Virus record (IMG/VR): IMGVR_UViG_3300010334_000034
Span: 42,788 to 106,787 of that record
Source: a virus
Length of the DNA stretch: 64,000 bases
Direction: 5' to 3' (one strand)
The notes beneath the pieces are model-generated. The model was not told where the DNA came from. It was given only the letters and a program-made list of their open reading frames with translations, and did not search any database. This document shows positions 62,279 through 64,000 of this stretch, piece after piece (the stretch's first letter is position 1; each line of letters opens with the position of its first letter). Made by a program: the position numbers and the translations under genes.

Positions 62279-62286
62279 GATAAATA
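62279..62286 (+). promoter_or_regulatory. TAAATA box before the 113-residue gene
   Basis: GATAAATA on the plus strand, directly after the portal hairpin and five bases before the GTG at 62292. Confidence 0.4.
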
Positions 62287-62291
62287 TTATC

Positions 62292-62633
62292 GTGACTTAT
62301 AATATTCCAGCCCACAAAGCTGGAGATACTTGGCCTGGTATCTCTGGTATTACAATTTTTAGAAATGGATCTGCATTAAATCTTACCGGCGCAACAGCGA
62401 AAATGCAGGTAAGATTTAAAATTGATGCACCTTCTCTTATAGATTTTAGTACTAAAGATAATACTATAACTATTACTGCTCCTATTTCTGGAGTATTGAG
62501 TATACCACCACGTTTAGTAGATTTACCTCCCGCTACCTATCTCTATGATTTAAAAATATCACTTTCTGGAGGAGAAGTCAAAACATTTTTAGAAGGAAAT
62601 TGGCCTATTACTAGTCACGTAACAAGGTTATAA
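62292..62633 (+). CDS. Small Ig-like virion protein (BppU N-terminal-like)
   Basis: A 113-residue beta protein starting at GTG. The plan (IPAHKAGDTWPGISGITIFR, SALNLTGATAKMQVRF, ISGVLSIPPRLVDLPPATYL with YDLKISLSGGEVKTFLEG) is that of small baseplate or fibre-linked domains resembling the BppU N-terminus. Such proteins often precede fibre genes, as here, where the next ATG follows two bases after the stop. Probably an adaptor of the following fibre. The family relation is from memory. Confidence 0.5.
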   Translation: MTYNIPAHKAGDTWPGISGITIFRNGSALNLTGATAKMQVRFKIDAPSLIDFSTKDNTITITAPISGVLSIPPRLVDLPPATYLYDLKISLSGGEVKTFLEGNWPITSHVTRL

Positions 62634-62635
62634 TC

Positions 62636-64000
62636 ATGAGCGATCAAATTGTTATTAATGATAACACAGCAGGTGATTCTATTTTTGTTAATCAGCAAAC
62701 ACCATCTCAAACCATTACCGTTAATACTGGTGGAGGGGTTATTAGTGTAAATGGTCAAAACGGAATTGTTAATTTAACTAAATTTGATATAGGTTTGGGT
62801 CTAGTAGATAATACAAGAGATTTAGATAAACCTATATCTAATGCAACATTAAGTGCTTTATTATTAAAAGCAAATCTTTCAGCTTTTAATATTTTAAATA
62901 ATTTTGTATTATCTAAATACGGTTCTTGGGATAGTGTTTACAGTGTTGTCAATTTTAATTCTGGTGGCTGGACAGGTGGAGGTGGTGGTAGTTCTATATC
63001 TCCAGTTGTTAGTGGTATTTGGCAATCTAGTGCTTCGACGGTTTCATCTTTAAGTACTAATTGGAATTTGGGATACCAAGCAGTATCAACAACAAATGCT
63101 TTAGCTTTATCTTCTATTTATTGGAACACTGCTTATTCTTTAGTTAGCGGAGGAATCGTAGTTTCTTTCAGTTTACCTCAAAGTGCTAACTGGCAATCGA
63201 CTTATTCAACCGTATCTTCTTTAAGTGCTAATTGGAATTCGGTTTATACTACTTTTAATTCTAATAGTGGTTCTTTAACTATACTTTCTTCTAATTCTGC
63301 TAATTGGAATTCAGCATATCGATCTGTTTCTACAACTAATTTTTTAAATCTTTCTAGTTCGTATTGGAATACTGCATATACAATAGCTACAACATATCAA
63401 AACGCTTCTGGTTCTTTTGCCACTAATACTTTACTTCAAAGTACTTCATCATTACTAACTCCTTTAACTATTACTAATACTTTAACTGGTTTTTTAACAC
63501 CTTTAACTCTTACAAATACTCTGACAAGCCAGTTGGTTTTTAATACTGCTATTAATAGCTTAACAGGGAATTGGAATAGTGCTTATGCTTCTACTACAGC
63601 ATTAAATCTTTCTTCAAGCAATTGGAATTCAGTTTATAGTACTGTATATTATAATTCTGGAGGATGGGGAAATAGTGGTGGTGGTGGAAGTGCCTATATA
63701 ACACCAGCAGTCAGTGGTGTTTGGCAATCTAGTGCTTCAACTGTTTCATCTTTAAGTGCTAATTGGCAATCAACTTATCTAACAGTATCCTCTTTGTCTG
63801 CAAACTGGAACTTAGGTTATCAAGCTGTTTCTACAGTTAATGCATTGAGCCTTTCTGCAAATTATTGGAATAGTGCATATGCTTCTACATCAGCATTAAA
63901 TCTTGCTGGTTATGACAATGAAATACACGTTAGCCAAATAGATGGAAACGACACCACTGGTAATGGTGACTTGCTTAACCCAGTTGCTTCTATTACTAAA
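62636..64000 (+). CDS. Tail fibre with NW-SVY repeats, cut by the window end
   Basis: The first 455 codons of a longer gene, open to the window end. The opening MSDQIVINDNTAGDSIFVNQ is followed by VISVNGQNGIVNLTKFDIGL with VDNTRDLDKPIS, a standard phage-fibre motif. A shaft of repeats follows (SANWNSVYTTFNSNSGSLTI; STNWNLGYQAVSTTNALALS), related to those of the 636-residue fibre. Near the end, IHVSQIDGNDTTGNGDLLNP with VASITK is the usual opening of a pectate-lyase-like beta-helix, so a tailspike-type tip probably lies beyond the window. Confidence 0.7.
   Translation, partial: MSDQIVINDNTAGDSIFVNQQTPSQTITVNTGGGVISVNGQNGIVNLTKFDIGLGLVDNTRDLDKPISNATLSALLLKANLSAFNILNNFVLSKYGSWDSVYSVVNFNSGGWTGGGGGSSISPVVSGIWQSSASTVSSLSTNWNLGYQAVSTTNALALSSIYWNTAYSLVSGGIVVSFSLPQSANWQSTYSTVSSLSANWNSVYTTFNSNSGSLTILSSNSANWNSAYRSVSTTNFLNLSSSYWNTAYTIATTYQNASGSFATNTLLQSTSSLLTPLTITNTLTGFLTPLTLTNTLTSQLVFNTAINSLTGNWNSAYASTTALNLSSSNWNSVYSTVYYNSGGWGNSGGGGSAYITPAVSGVWQSSASTVSSLSANWQSTYLTVSSLSANWNLGYQAVSTVNALSLSANYWNSAYASTSALNLAGYDNEIHVSQIDGNDTTGNGDLLNPVASITK

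Noticed and set aside
1-64000. tRNA genes
   Set aside because: Intergenic gaps are all below about 105 bases and none shows an obvious cloverleaf by eye; a tRNA search program could not be run.

Overview
The window is part of the genome of a large tailed phage of the T4-like (contractile-tail, myovirus) supergroup. The evidence is a set of recognisable T4-type proteins: portal (gp20), major capsid (gp23), prohead scaffold (gp22) and protease (gp21), head completion (gp4), neck (gp13), tail completion (gp15), baseplate wedge (gp25, gp6), small terminase (gp16), clamp loader (gp44 and gp62), primase (gp61) and a GroES/gp31-like co-chaperonin. The large terminase, tail sheath, tail tube and DNA polymerase are not in the window and presumably lie elsewhere. 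The DNA is A+T-rich (about 30% G+C in sampled lines) except the capsid gene, which is near 50%. Almost no gene has a Shine-Dalgarno sequence. Starts instead follow A/T-rich leaders, many with a TAAATA box. This weakly suggests a host that initiates translation without Shine-Dalgarno pairing, for example Bacteroidota, but the host cannot be fixed from this sequence.

Layout. Positions 1-40,660 are almost entirely virion adhesion and tail-periphery genes, nearly all on the minus strand. They include a 2037-residue protein with a von Willebrand A domain, three tandem paralogues with exchanged Gly-rich or Cys-rich inserts, an Asp-box propeller protein, three tandem beta-helix proteins, fibres with W-S-V-Y repeats, a fibre ending in an RCC1 propeller, and two very large PKD/NHL proteins beside baseplate genes gp6 and gp25. 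The same modules recur in different genes, as if shuffled. Positions 40,694-44,745 hold a mixed block: clamp loader, dUTPase, small terminase and nucleotide or repair enzymes. Positions 44,783-50,453 are the head and neck block. Positions 50,465-60,287 are replication and metabolism genes. The portal and another fibre gene, cut by the window end, follow on the plus strand from 60,389.

The most interesting region is 53,892-56,494: four tightly packed genes encoding a DUF366-like protein, a stand-alone class II glutamine amidotransferase, a family-2-like glycosyltransferase and QueC (7-cyano-7-deazaguanine synthase). In archaea an amidotransferase-QueC fusion makes archaeosine, so this looks like a split version joined to a possible sugar-transfer step. 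It is a candidate 7-deazaguanine DNA-hypermodification cassette, although no transglycosylase is visible here.

Other observations: four convergent gene pairs share exactly four bases at their stop codons, and three of these junctions sit in perfect inverted repeats. Two small genes not usually called were found (41 and 25 codons). Several head-region proteins share an N-terminal leader ending in Leu-Asn-Glu, consistent with cleavage by the prohead protease.
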